In this document: positions 30,509 to 39,256 of the stretch, one piece after another
Layout: every line of letters begins with the position of its first letter
Position numbering within the stretch: position 1 is the first letter of the stretch
Source: Limosilactobacillus reuteri subsp. reuteri
GTDB taxonomy: Bacteria; Bacillota; Bacilli; Lactobacillales; Lactobacillaceae
DNA: 64,000 bases
Direction: 5' to 3'
Assembly: GCF_000016825.1 (NCBI RefSeq)
Contig: NC_009513.1
Coordinates: 1,077,501 to 1,141,500 of the forward strand
Made by a program: the position numbers and the translations under genes
Notes under the pieces: model-generated
Seen by the model: only the letters and a program-made list of their open reading frames with translations
Told to the model about the DNA's origin: nothing
Databases searched by the model: none

Positions 30509-31720
30509 TTATCCTCTTAAATTATCAAACATAGTAAGATTACGTTGAACCTGTTTCTCTAATTCTTCTTCGGCAAGATCGTGATATACACCGTTACTGA
30601 GTACTTCTTGTAGATCGTCATGGTGATAATTTATTTTCTGATCCGAAAGCAAATGCTTTCGAAGAAGGCGACCATCAAATGATACAAGAAGTAGAGAATC
30701 GGTTATATTGACTGTAACTTCTTTTCCGATATACTTAACTGGTACAGAATATTTATTACCCTTGTAAGTGATCATGGATTCATTGGAAACTTTGCGAGTT
30801 TGATCCCGATCAATTACTGACAGAAGCAAATTCTTGTCAAAAGGTGATAAATATTCTTTTTCTTTTGTCCATAAAGTGTTTAGCTTCTCCCCAGTTGCTT
30901 GACTCAATTCATTATTAAGCTGCACATTTAACTTGTGAATTAGCTGTGCTAAGTCATTTACATTATCAAATTCATAATCATAGACTCTTAATCGTTCAAT
31001 GGTTCTAGCTAGTGATTCGACTTTACCTTTGGTTTGTGGTCTGAATGGTTTACATGATTTAGGTGTGAAACCAGCAGTGCGTGCAAACTCCAGTAACTTC
31101 TCATTCCATACAACCTTAGTAAAGGAACTTCTAGCATGATCAACAGCTGTTTTCATATTGTCGAAGACAATTTCTTTAGGAACTCCATTCATAAATTCAA
31201 AAGCTCCAACAAGACTCGAGAATAAGGTATCTTGTTTCCGATCAAAGACAAAATTAAGATACTTTTTCCTGGAATATCCAAGAACATAAAGAAAAATTGA
31301 GAACTTAATAGGAGTACCTTTTCGGGTATGTAGAACAAAATCCTCTTTCCAATCAACTTGTGCAGATTGACCTGGCGCAGTCTGAATTCTTACAACTGGA
31401 GTTGTTTGTTTTTTTACTTTAATTTGATGGCAATAATCACGCAATATACTTATACCGCCGGTATAACCCATCTCCTTAATGAAATAAAAAATTGAAGTAG
31501 CTGAACAAGAATTCTTAACCTTCTCATCAATAATATTTCGATAGGGATCTAATTTACTTTTACGTCGTTTTCTTTTGTTTTCATAACCATCGTCTTTCAA
31601 ATAATAATATTTTCTAGCTGTCCTTGGATCACAGCCTAATTGACGACCTAATTCAGTAAAATTTGGTTTAATTTTATCCATTTGATATTTTCTCAACTCC
31701 TGTCGAATATCTTGTCTCAT
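30509..31720 (-). CDS. istA: IS21 transposase IstA
   Basis: The 404-aa integrase-type transposase shows an N-terminal HTH (FTELGRQLGCDPRTARKY), the DDE residues in SAQVDWKEDF, EIVFDNMKTAV and TKGKVESLARTIE, and a C-terminal Mu-type domain. ATG 31720 is preceded by TGGAGG at normal distance; a longer upstream frame reads through the IS end and is not used. Confidence 0.95.
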   Translation of the reverse strand: MRQDIRQELRKYQMDKIKPNFTELGRQLGCDPRTARKYYYLKDDGYENKRKRRKSKLDPYRNIIDEKVKNSCSATSIFYFIKEMGYTGGISILRDYCHQIKVKKQTTPVVRIQTAPGQSAQVDWKEDFVLHTRKGTPIKFSIFLYVLGYSRKKYLNFVFDRKQDTLFSSLVGAFEFMNGVPKEIVFDNMKTAVDHARSSFTKVVWNEKLLEFARTAGFTPKSCKPFRPQTKGKVESLARTIERLRVYDYEFDNVNDLAQLIHKLNVQLNNELSQATGEKLNTLWTKEKEYLSPFDKNLLLSVIDRDQTRKVSNESMITYKGNKYSVPVKYIGKEVTVNITDSLLLVSFDGRLLRKHLLSDQKINYHHDDLQEVLSNGVYHDLAEEELEKQVQRNLTMFDNLRG

Positions 31721-31896
31721 ATAAATTCCTCCAGATTTAATATGAAACAAGTATAAAAAATGTTGGAAAACCGACAATTTTAAATCGGTGTTTTCCAACA
31801 TTTTATAACCGGTGTGGACAAAATTATATTATATATTCTTGATATCAACATCTATCCTCATAAGTCGATAGTCTACCTCAAGTTTACTTTCATTAT

Positions 31897-32988
31897 TTAA
31901 AGATAATCGGGGTTAATTAAATACACATCGCCTAATGATCTAGTTAATGCAACATAAAATTTATTAATACTTTTAAGATCAGTAACTTTTTTCTTCCCTT
32001 GAATAAATTCGACTGTGGACTTAGTTAAAATAATACAAACATTTTTATATGTTAGTCCTTTTGATTTTCCCCATGTTATTAATTTATCATCATTCAAAGC
32101 AGAAATTACTTTTTTTACTTTATTCTCTGCTACAATGTCCCATACTAAAATTTTATCGCATTGTTTCAATCTCTGTTCTACATCTTCTGCAGGAGTAATC
32201 TCTACTTTCCCGCTATTTAACGACTGTGACTCAATTGAAATTCCTAATTTATTCCTAATCCAACTGCAAACATCAGGGGTAACTCGATAACTAGTTTCTA
32301 AAGTTTTTACGTCTACGGTAACATATCTTTTCAAGAAACCAGCCTTCTTTCTAAGAAATTCTTCCTCACCGATTGAAACATAATCTTTCTTTGCATATGG
32401 TAGCCGTCGACGATTTGTAGTCACAACACATGATTGATATAAATCGCCAACTAAGACTAAATTAAAATTGCATTTTGTCATTTTAATTAACAAATTTAGT
32501 TCCGGCTTACAGATATCTTGAAATTCATCAATTACTATAAAGTCAAAATATTTATGCAGTCTCCTCATTCCTTTCTCAAAGCAACTTGTTTCCATAATGG
32601 CACTTATTCTCTGTTTAGAATATAATTGATCGGTTTTCTCATTTTGCCAGAAAGATTTTTGATTTTTTCTTGTATACATACTAGGCTCAGTTTTATAATC
32701 TATTCCTTTTAATGGAGCTAATCCCTTTTCTAGAATAATTGATTGTTCGAATGGCTTTATGAATTCCTTCCATAAGAAAATGTCGAAAGTTTCAACTTCG
32801 AAAAAATCACAATTACTTTTTCCTGCAATTGAATTTTGATCAAGTAATTGTTCTTTCAAGTTCCTTGCATTATCGTTAGTAAAAGTAAGGTATAAAATCC
32901 TTTTATTTATTAACTTATCCAACCTATGAGTTATAAAATACGTTTTTCCTGCTCCTGCTTTAGCAAGATAAATTATACTATTAGCCAT
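31897..32988 (-). CDS. UvrD-like helicase, Gabija GajB-like, compact
   Basis: The 363-aa protein has superfamily 1 helicase motifs in order: Walker A LAKAGAGKT (8-16), Ia LYLTFTNDN (32-40), II VIDEFQD (152-158), III LVGDLYQS (179-186), IV LETSYRVT (230-237), V GKSKGLTYKNVCI (307-319) and VI FYVALTRS (344-351). It is shorter than known GajB proteins (about 490 aa), lacking the large 1B/2B insertions. The gene overlaps the preceding OLD-nuclease gene by 16 bases. In Gabija, GajB acts with the GajA nuclease against phage DNA; a PrrC- or OLD-associated helicase of another subtype is the alternative. Confidence 0.8.
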   Translation of the reverse strand: MANSIIYLAKAGAGKTYFITHRLDKLINKRILYLTFTNDNARNLKEQLLDQNSIAGKSNCDFFEVETFDIFLWKEFIKPFEQSIILEKGLAPLKGIDYKTEPSMYTRKNQKSFWQNEKTDQLYSKQRISAIMETSCFEKGMRRLHKYFDFIVIDEFQDICKPELNLLIKMTKCNFNLVLVGDLYQSCVVTTNRRRLPYAKKDYVSIGEEEFLRKKAGFLKRYVTVDVKTLETSYRVTPDVCSWIRNKLGISIESQSLNSGKVEITPAEDVEQRLKQCDKILVWDIVAENKVKKVISALNDDKLITWGKSKGLTYKNVCIILTKSTVEFIQGKKKVTDLKSINKFYVALTRSLGDVYLINPDYL

Positions 32989-34586
32989 TTTATCCCCTCT
33001 ACAATATAATCTGGTATTTTATATTGACTATCTATTCTTGCAAATCTTTCTTGCATTTTAAGTGCTACTTTAGTTTTATGATTTAACATGTAAGAAACAT
33101 ATTTATCATAAGTGTGCCCATTAACTTTATTTTCTACATTAGCTTTAGTACTAAATGGTTCCTCGCATATTAATGTCTTATTTTTTTCGTATTCTGAAAC
33201 TTCAAATGTATAATTCAGTAGGTTAAGGTCTGTATATACGCGAACATTTTCTCCATTAAATTCTTTTATTTCTTGCAATCGCTCAATTTCACCATCATTA
33301 TCTGTAAATACTAAGATCTTATTTCCCACTTCTTTGCCAAGTTTTACAAACGGTTGATAGTATCTACCATTCATTGATAGCACTTCAATATCATTTTTTA
33401 CATTTAACTTTTTTAAGAACATAGGCATTAAAATATATTCTGCTGCTCCTTCAACTAAAATAACTTTTTTAGCAGTTAAAATTCTCAAAAAGTCTAAATC
33501 ATCTCTCTTATTGAAATACTCTAAAGTGGATTCATCTAAATCTTGAAATTTATAGATACTTTTCCTGTTCTCAAAGTCCTTTAACCACAATAAATTCCTA
33601 ACAGATAATCTAGATACTATATGAGAATCATGAGTTGTCATAATTATTTGAACATCATCACTATTTTTTTCAATGTTGGCTAGCTGCTCTCTGGTACTAG
33701 ATGCTGTTAAATGATTTTCTGGTTCCTCAATAACAACCAACTTTGTCTCTATAGATTTATCTAAAGCAATTTTAGTCTTAATTAAGTTTTCTTTACCACT
33801 ACCTTCTTCTTCAATTGCAACTTGCTTATCATTCTTTATTCCTAGTAAAGATTCAAATCGCAACCCATCCGTATTAACTTCTAAATTATAGCCATTAATT
33901 TTTTGATTTATTTCCGAAAAAAGGTCATTATTTTTATCTCGAAATGTAAATTTAGCAAGTAATTGCTCCTTCTTATCCAATGTATAATACATCTGTCTTG
34001 CAAACATATTATATGGATCACCATTAAATCGATCATTATCAATAAACACACTCTTCATCGGATCCATTCTAGCCGTATACGTTCCACCACCAAACAGATT
34101 ATGTTTAACATGATATAAATCATAAGGGATTAACAATTTTTCATCATTATTCTTAGTTTTTTGATAAAGCGTAAACTCATCTTCATAATCGCTGTTAAAC
34201 TCGTAAGAAAATGATATTCCCATTTTTCCTTCTAGCTTTTTTCCTCCAATTATGGTTTCTCCTTCAAATTTTCTAAGACTTGGTATAAGTTCATCATCAC
34301 TTTCCGTTTCAAATGTTAAAGCCAGTTGGAATGATGGCAACTCATCTACCGATTGAGTACCTATATCATAATTCTTTTGTATTTCAGCATTAATGAGTTT
34401 TGCTAAGTAACTCACTCCGTTATATTCAAAACTTGATCCTTTCAAGATTAGTCTAAGAGCTTGAATCACAGTTGTTTTTCCTACTCCATTATTTCCAACT
34501 AAAATATTTTTATTCCTATTAAATGTTATTTTTTGTAATCCCTTAAAGCTTTTAAAATTGTATAAGTACAACTCATTAAGATACAA
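32973..34586 (-). CDS. OLD-family ATPase-TOPRIM nuclease, Gabija GajA-like
   Basis: The 537-aa protein contains an ABC-type ATPase (Walker A VGNNGVGKTT 30-39, signature-like GSGKENL 262-268, Walker B LVVIEEPENH 283-292, H-loop MTTHDSH 316-322) and a C-terminal TOPRIM domain (KVILVEGAAEY 374-384, VFTDNDG 426-432). This is the architecture of overcoming-lysogenization-defect nucleases and of GajA, which nicks DNA when nucleotide pools drop during infection. It is the first gene of the pair with the UvrD-like helicase. Length is near GajA (about 578 aa). The exact system label is by architecture and order, not by alignment. Confidence 0.83.
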   Translation of the reverse strand: MYLNELYLYNFKSFKGLQKITFNRNKNILVGNNGVGKTTVIQALRLILKGSSFEYNGVSYLAKLINAEIQKNYDIGTQSVDELPSFQLALTFETESDDELIPSLRKFEGETIIGGKKLEGKMGISFSYEFNSDYEDEFTLYQKTKNNDEKLLIPYDLYHVKHNLFGGGTYTARMDPMKSVFIDNDRFNGDPYNMFARQMYYTLDKKEQLLAKFTFRDKNNDLFSEINQKINGYNLEVNTDGLRFESLLGIKNDKQVAIEEEGSGKENLIKTKIALDKSIETKLVVIEEPENHLTASSTREQLANIEKNSDDVQIIMTTHDSHIVSRLSVRNLLWLKDFENRKSIYKFQDLDESTLEYFNKRDDLDFLRILTAKKVILVEGAAEYILMPMFLKKLNVKNDIEVLSMNGRYYQPFVKLGKEVGNKILVFTDNDGEIERLQEIKEFNGENVRVYTDLNLLNYTFEVSEYEKNKTLICEEPFSTKANVENKVNGHTYDKYVSYMLNHKTKVALKMQERFARIDSQYKIPDYIVEGIKWLIV

Positions 34587-35371
34587 TATTTATCTCTCCC
34601 CCTATTTCGTTTACTCTATCAAACTTTAGCCTTCTTAAGTTGATTAAGTTTTCAAAGTTATCTTAATAAACATACGTTCTAATCCTACCATATAAAAAAA
34701 CGACGTCCAAGCTGTTTTTCGTATTAATATAACCTAGCAAATTCACACTTATAAACATTGTCATCCTTATTTCCAATACTTCTTCAATTCTCTTGCTCCT
34801 TAAAATTTTATTTTATATAAATAATTGCAAGCCATGTACTTTTATACTAATTTTAGATTTTCTAACTGTAAAATTTCGGGTTTGTTAACTCCAGCATCTA
34901 GAACCAACGTAATATAATGATGTTTAAGACCGTGAACATTGTTATACGATCCAATTACCTCATACATCCCCGAAAAAATCTTCTAGATATCATAATTAAA
35001 TGGATCAATTTTAGCTCCTGCATGATGATCTACCACATAATCTTCAACCACCACTTTTAATCCTTATACTTATTTCCATTATTCTTCTCACTACTTGAAG
35101 AAAATATAGTATCATTTGTGGCACTTTTTTGTTTTTCTTTCTCTCATTCTTCTTGTTTCTCAAGTTCTCCATTGCTTTGACTTTATTATTTTCCTTGGTT
35201 CTTCCCAGATTAATTACTGTAACCGTTATTTCTTTATCCTCATTATCAAAATGGTCATATTCCAATTCAAAATGCCGATTTTGATCAGTAATCGTCTTTT
35301 CATCATTGTTATCAGCGCCTTTTACACGGGCTTTCAGAGAAGTTAGGCCCTCAACCTTGACATAATAAGAG
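34587..35371 (-). pseudogene. decayed gene remnants upstream of the OLD nuclease
   Basis: The minus strand from about 35371 to 35044 keeps a coding-like frame (VKVEGLTSLKARVKGADN, FELEYDHFDNEDKEITVTV), a beta-rich sequence like the exterior domain of small lipoproteins of the DUF1093/YxeA kind, which degenerates into a basic tail (RNKKNERKKNKK). Its start is lost. Between 35043 and 34587 only short broken frames are present (for example around 34985-34860). I read this as a dead gene. Confidence 0.4.
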
Positions 35372-35533
35372 TCATACTCGTCCTAAGAGTAGATTATGCT
35401 TCTTCCTCAGAAATGCGAAACCTATTCCTAAGAGAATAGATAGAATTCCCGTTGTAAAGACCTGCAAGGCATGAAACAAGACTCCGCGTATAAAAAATAT
35501 GGTTCCAAATATTCCAAGAATAACTTCTTCCAT
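35372..35533 (-). CDS. 53-aa hydrophobic peptide, possibly a remnant
   Basis: ATG 35533 opens a 53-codon frame with a hydrophobic middle (about residues 4-42: VILGIFGTIFFIRGVLF...) and a basic end (RKKHNLLLGRV). It has no clear ribosome-binding site. The beta-rich remnant directly follows it in another frame, so it may be the separated N-terminal membrane anchor of the same dead gene. Confidence 0.3.
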   Translation of the reverse strand: MEEVILGIFGTIFFIRGVLFHALQVFTTGILSILLGIGFAFLRKKHNLLLGRV

Positions 35534-35827
35534 ATGTTATGTTATTTGTAAGCAGTCAATACGGACTTCTTACTATTTAATTATTGGCCACCAAATTCAA
35601 ACTAACTAAAAAGAACCGCCACGAATGACAGTTCTCCCTAGCCCAATTTAACTGGCGATGATTCATATTTGCGTATCAACATTACTTGACATAGGACCAA
35701 AGTCTTAAAAGCGCCTTACTATTTCAATAGTTTTAGTACAGACATTTTAAGCTTTTTAAATCAGAACTATATAGCTATTGGCAGCCTAATAACTTAAAAT
35801 GAATAGTCGATTATTACATTTTTAAGG
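35534..35827. other. gene-free interval
   Basis: I find no supportable gene, tRNA or strong hairpin here. It is A+T rich and borders the KAP gene's 3' end. Confidence 0.4.
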
Positions 35828-37846
35828 TTAATCTTCATTTTTAAGGAAATCCTTTCGCTCTTCTAATAATCTAGATAAAACTTTTATGTTATTAGCACTA
35901 CTTATATTTAGTATAGAATTAACTTCCTTGATAATTTGTTCGCTCATTGCTTTATCTAAACCGTTAATAATAGTTTTCATATTTTCTTCTTTATGCGAAT
36001 AAAATAACTCTTGGAGTAAAAAAGTTAGAAGGTCATTCATAATTTTTTTGTTATCGATGTTGTCAAACGGATATAAAGTCAGAAATTCTTTAATGAATAA
36101 ACTACGTTCTTCTTCATCAAGAATAAGTAGATAATTAGTGAGATAGTTAAATGTCTTACGAATATAATTTTTATCAATTGCTATCTGTATTACTTCTTTT
36201 AATTCTGCTTTCCATTGTTTATTACTAATTGAGTTTTTCTTAAAACTATTTACTATGTCTTCTATCCTATTTAAAATTGTACTTCTAGAATTCTGAGCTA
36301 ATGTGAAATAGCTGTAAAAGAAGTTACTATCACTTATAACTTTTTCATCAATTGAAGTATCTGGTACCTCAGAAAAAGCTTTAGCATTTTCATTTGTATT
36401 TATAAAAATATAATTAAGCAGTGGATGACATGGTTTATCAAATTCATCAATAAACGAATCAATTTTATTATCTAACAAATCTTCTTTACGTTGATATATA
36501 GTTTTATAGGAATTTGGATAAAACATATGAATATAACTAATGATATAGTAATCAATTGTATTTAATAATCTAGGAGACTCTTGTAAATAGGGTAATATCA
36601 TTGAGTTTAAATATCTTTTAAAGTCTCTTAGTGAAAGTTGTTGTTTTGCTAAATATAAAGCAAATTTTTTTACCTCACCAACTAAATATTCAAGGTTACT
36701 TTGATCTAATACATCGCTCAAATAATATTCTGTTAAAGCAGACATAGTCATTACATACTTATCACTTAAACTAGCATAGTCAATAATTGAAACATCTATT
36801 TCTTTCTGAACTATTTTATCTAGATATCCTTCTTTTATTCCATTATCTTTTAAAATCTTATTAACCGCACTTTGATCATAGCTAAGGATAAAGATCATAT
36901 TTTTTATATCAAAATAGTTATAAATCATTCCTAATAAAGAAATCAATGTATCACTATTTAGCCTATCTAAATTATCAATTATAATTACTATCTTTTTACC
37001 CGACCTAGTCAAATTAGTACTAAGTATTCTTTTATAATTATTTAGTTCATCAATTCCCATAGTATCAAAAATCTTATAATCATGCTTTGTGATTAATTCT
37101 ACTATAGCTTTAATTAACTTTAAGTTTCTTATATTATGTGGAAATACTTCATTCGGCATTTGATTAAAAAATGCCTCAAAAAGTTTTGAAGTAGATCCAT
37201 ACATCCAGGGATTAAATTGAAAAAGTAGATATTGTGGACTATTTAATTTATAAATACAATTATTAATTAAAGTAGTCTTTCCATGCCCCCATTCTCCAAT
37301 TACTCCAATAGTAAATCTACCATTAAAGTTTATGTCCCTAATACTCTTAGCAAGATCATTAACTTGAAAACCTCTATTTAAAAAATCATAGTTTACTGCT
37401 TCTTCATCTAAAAGGAAATGTGAAGGTAATTTCTCTTTTTTTAAAATACTTTCGGTCACTTCTTTTATAGTAAAAAGATTTTTTTCATTTTTATATAGTG
37501 TCGAATACACCGTTAAAAATACAATCCTAATACCCAAATAAATATAGTCGCATAATAAAATGATAAAATAATAGTAGATAGCCGAATAATATAAAAGAAG
37601 AAGAAAACTAAATATTGAAAAATTTAAAATTATATAATCCATTAGATTTACAAATCTATCTTTCAAAAAAGAATACAATCTAAATACAACAATAAACAGA
37701 ATAAAACATAATATAAAGTAATACTTATAGTCATTCACTTTTTTTATTATTTTATTAGAAAATTGAATAAAAACTAAATAACTTAACAACGTTATGATGA
37801 GATTAATAATTATTAATCTGCAAACCGAAAACACCTTCTTTTTCAT
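35828..37846 (-). CDS. membrane-bound KAP-family P-loop NTPase
   Basis: The 672-aa protein has three to four hydrophobic segments in its first ~115 residues (about 10-28, 42-60, 70-90, 92-115), then a KAP NTPase domain with Walker A VIGEWGHGKTT (182-192) and Walker B KIVIIIDNLDR (285-295). KAP NTPases commonly insert membrane helices and sit in the inner face of the membrane; several are found in phage-defence islands. The C-terminal ~250 residues are helical and unassigned. GGAG lies seven bases before ATG 37846. It stands alone, downstream of a group II intron remnant. Confidence 0.8.
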   Translation of the reverse strand: MKKKVFSVCRLIIINLIITLLSYLVFIQFSNKIIKKVNDYKYYFILCFILFIVVFRLYSFLKDRFVNLMDYIILNFSIFSFLLLLYYSAIYYYFIILLCDYIYLGIRIVFLTVYSTLYKNEKNLFTIKEVTESILKKEKLPSHFLLDEEAVNYDFLNRGFQVNDLAKSIRDINFNGRFTIGVIGEWGHGKTTLINNCIYKLNSPQYLLFQFNPWMYGSTSKLFEAFFNQMPNEVFPHNIRNLKLIKAIVELITKHDYKIFDTMGIDELNNYKRILSTNLTRSGKKIVIIIDNLDRLNSDTLISLLGMIYNYFDIKNMIFILSYDQSAVNKILKDNGIKEGYLDKIVQKEIDVSIIDYASLSDKYVMTMSALTEYYLSDVLDQSNLEYLVGEVKKFALYLAKQQLSLRDFKRYLNSMILPYLQESPRLLNTIDYYIISYIHMFYPNSYKTIYQRKEDLLDNKIDSFIDEFDKPCHPLLNYIFINTNENAKAFSEVPDTSIDEKVISDSNFFYSYFTLAQNSRSTILNRIEDIVNSFKKNSISNKQWKAELKEVIQIAIDKNYIRKTFNYLTNYLLILDEEERSLFIKEFLTLYPFDNIDNKKIMNDLLTFLLQELFYSHKEENMKTIINGLDKAMSEQIIKEVNSILNISSANNIKVLSRLLEERKDFLKNED

Positions 37847-37872
37847 GAATATCTCCTTTTTTTCTTAAATTA

Positions 37873-39143
37873 TTGAGCTCTCACACCACTGTACGTATGG
37901 TTTCATATACGGTGATTTACCGATATTCTCTATTCTTTGTGTGTACTAGCGAACTTCTGTGCATTATTATAATATGTCTAGTTTCCTTAAATTAGTAATT
38001 ATTATTTTGAATTTCTTCTACAGCTTCTAGATATATTGTCGAATACGTTCTCATAACTATTAGTCTCGTCGTTGAGCAAACGTTGTCATTCTATCAATTA
38101 AATAATATTGAAGCTACCTATACATTTTTCTGTTGGATTTCTTCAAATATTCTAGTTACCGAAACTCCTCGATTACATTTGGATAGGTATTCTAACGCTA
38201 ACGCTTGTTTAATCCGCCGTTGTAACTCTTTAGTAGGTCGCGCATAGGTGTGTTTTATACTTAACAAAAAGCTTAAGAATTTTAAGCATAAGTAACTACA
38301 AACTTTACTTTAACTTTTAATTGTCTTTCTAGAAATTAAGTAATGCTTTGTACTACTTAGTCTCGTTACTCCTCGATCCATGTACTTCTAACGCAAATGT
38401 TACAGTTATCCATATAACGTGGTAACTAAGCTAGGCCTGTTCAGTTCTTTTTCCAACTAATTTAGATCAATATTCATCAATAACAGTAAAAACAGATTTC
38501 CTTGCAGAGCTACTTTTTTATTCCTCACAAAACACCCATGAGCTAGAACTCTACTCGTAAGGCATTTACGAATTAGCCACAATATCCATGGTTCACTAAT
38601 ATAGTGCTAGAGATATTTCATTAGCAAATCATAATTAACATTGTCGAATCAGCTATCAACTACCTTCGCTATCACGTCTTTAACACCACGCTGTGGGCGA
38701 AATCCAAAACTACTATCCGAAAAAATAGCTCAAATATGGGCATTAACACTTGAGCTATCACTTGTTGGACTATTTACACTCACTTATATACTTTTGATTT
38801 TCCACATCTATCCTCAACAAGTAGTCAGTTTGTGTTTCTATTTTCTACAGTCGCACTAATTCTACTTCTAATATAATTCATGTTGTCGGAAACATATAAG
38901 CCGATTCTTCCTAAGCAAGAATATTGCCTCTTGTACCATGTTACTGCTAGTTTTACCAGAATTAGCTTCGAGTAGTATTGTACTTTAGCTTATTTCTTAT
39001 CCAGCTGGTTCCAACCTATTAGCTACTTTCTATTCATCAGATTCCCTTTCACAGTGGATATCTACGTTCTCAGCTCACGGTTTCGACTACTATGGTTCAT
39101 AGCAAACTTCCAACGCTTGGCTAATATTCATGCCATGCGGACA
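37873..39143 (-). mobile_element. decayed group II (IIC-like) intron with reverse transcriptase remnants
   Basis: Reading the minus strand, the 5' end near 39143 begins GTCCGCATGGCATG, like the start of bacterial class C introns. Inside, broken frames keep reverse-transcriptase motifs: FSDSSFGFRPQRGVKDVIAK at about 38720-38660 and RYMDNCNICVRS at about 38420-38385, where the catalytic YADD has decayed to YMDN. Near 37920-37875 a domain V-like hairpin is visible (CACCGTATATGAAACCATAC, GTACAGTGGTGTGAGAG). Many stops and frameshifts show the maturase is dead. The 5' end lies just behind the terminator of the DUF2971 gene, the preferred target of class C introns. Confidence 0.75.
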
Positions 39144-39147
39144 AAAA

Positions 39148-39181
39148 TCTCCAAAACTGATAATAGTCTCAGTTTTGGAGA
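39148..39181 (-). terminator. terminator of the DUF2971 gene
   Basis: A perfect 13-bp stem (TCTCCAAAACTGA with its complement) with an 8-base loop is followed on the minus strand by TTTTTG. It lies 76 bases after the stop codon at 39257. Confidence 0.85.
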
Positions 39182-39256
39182 TTCACGTTATTCAAGGCTA
39201 GACGAATTGATATGGGCACAAATTATTTACAGATGCGTTGGTATAGATACCACTTA

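Larger units (their letters stand above)
29717..31820 (-). mobile_element. IS21-family insertion sequence
   Basis: The 2104-bp element has related ends beginning TGTC(A/C)ACACCG and inner copies of CACCGATTTAAAATTGTC at both termini, the multiple-repeat ends typical of IS21. Flanking sequence AAATTA is present at 29711-29716 and again at 31821-31826, a 6-bp target duplication. It carries istA and istB and lies between the UvrD-like helicase gene and the nuclease-like gene. Confidence 0.93.
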
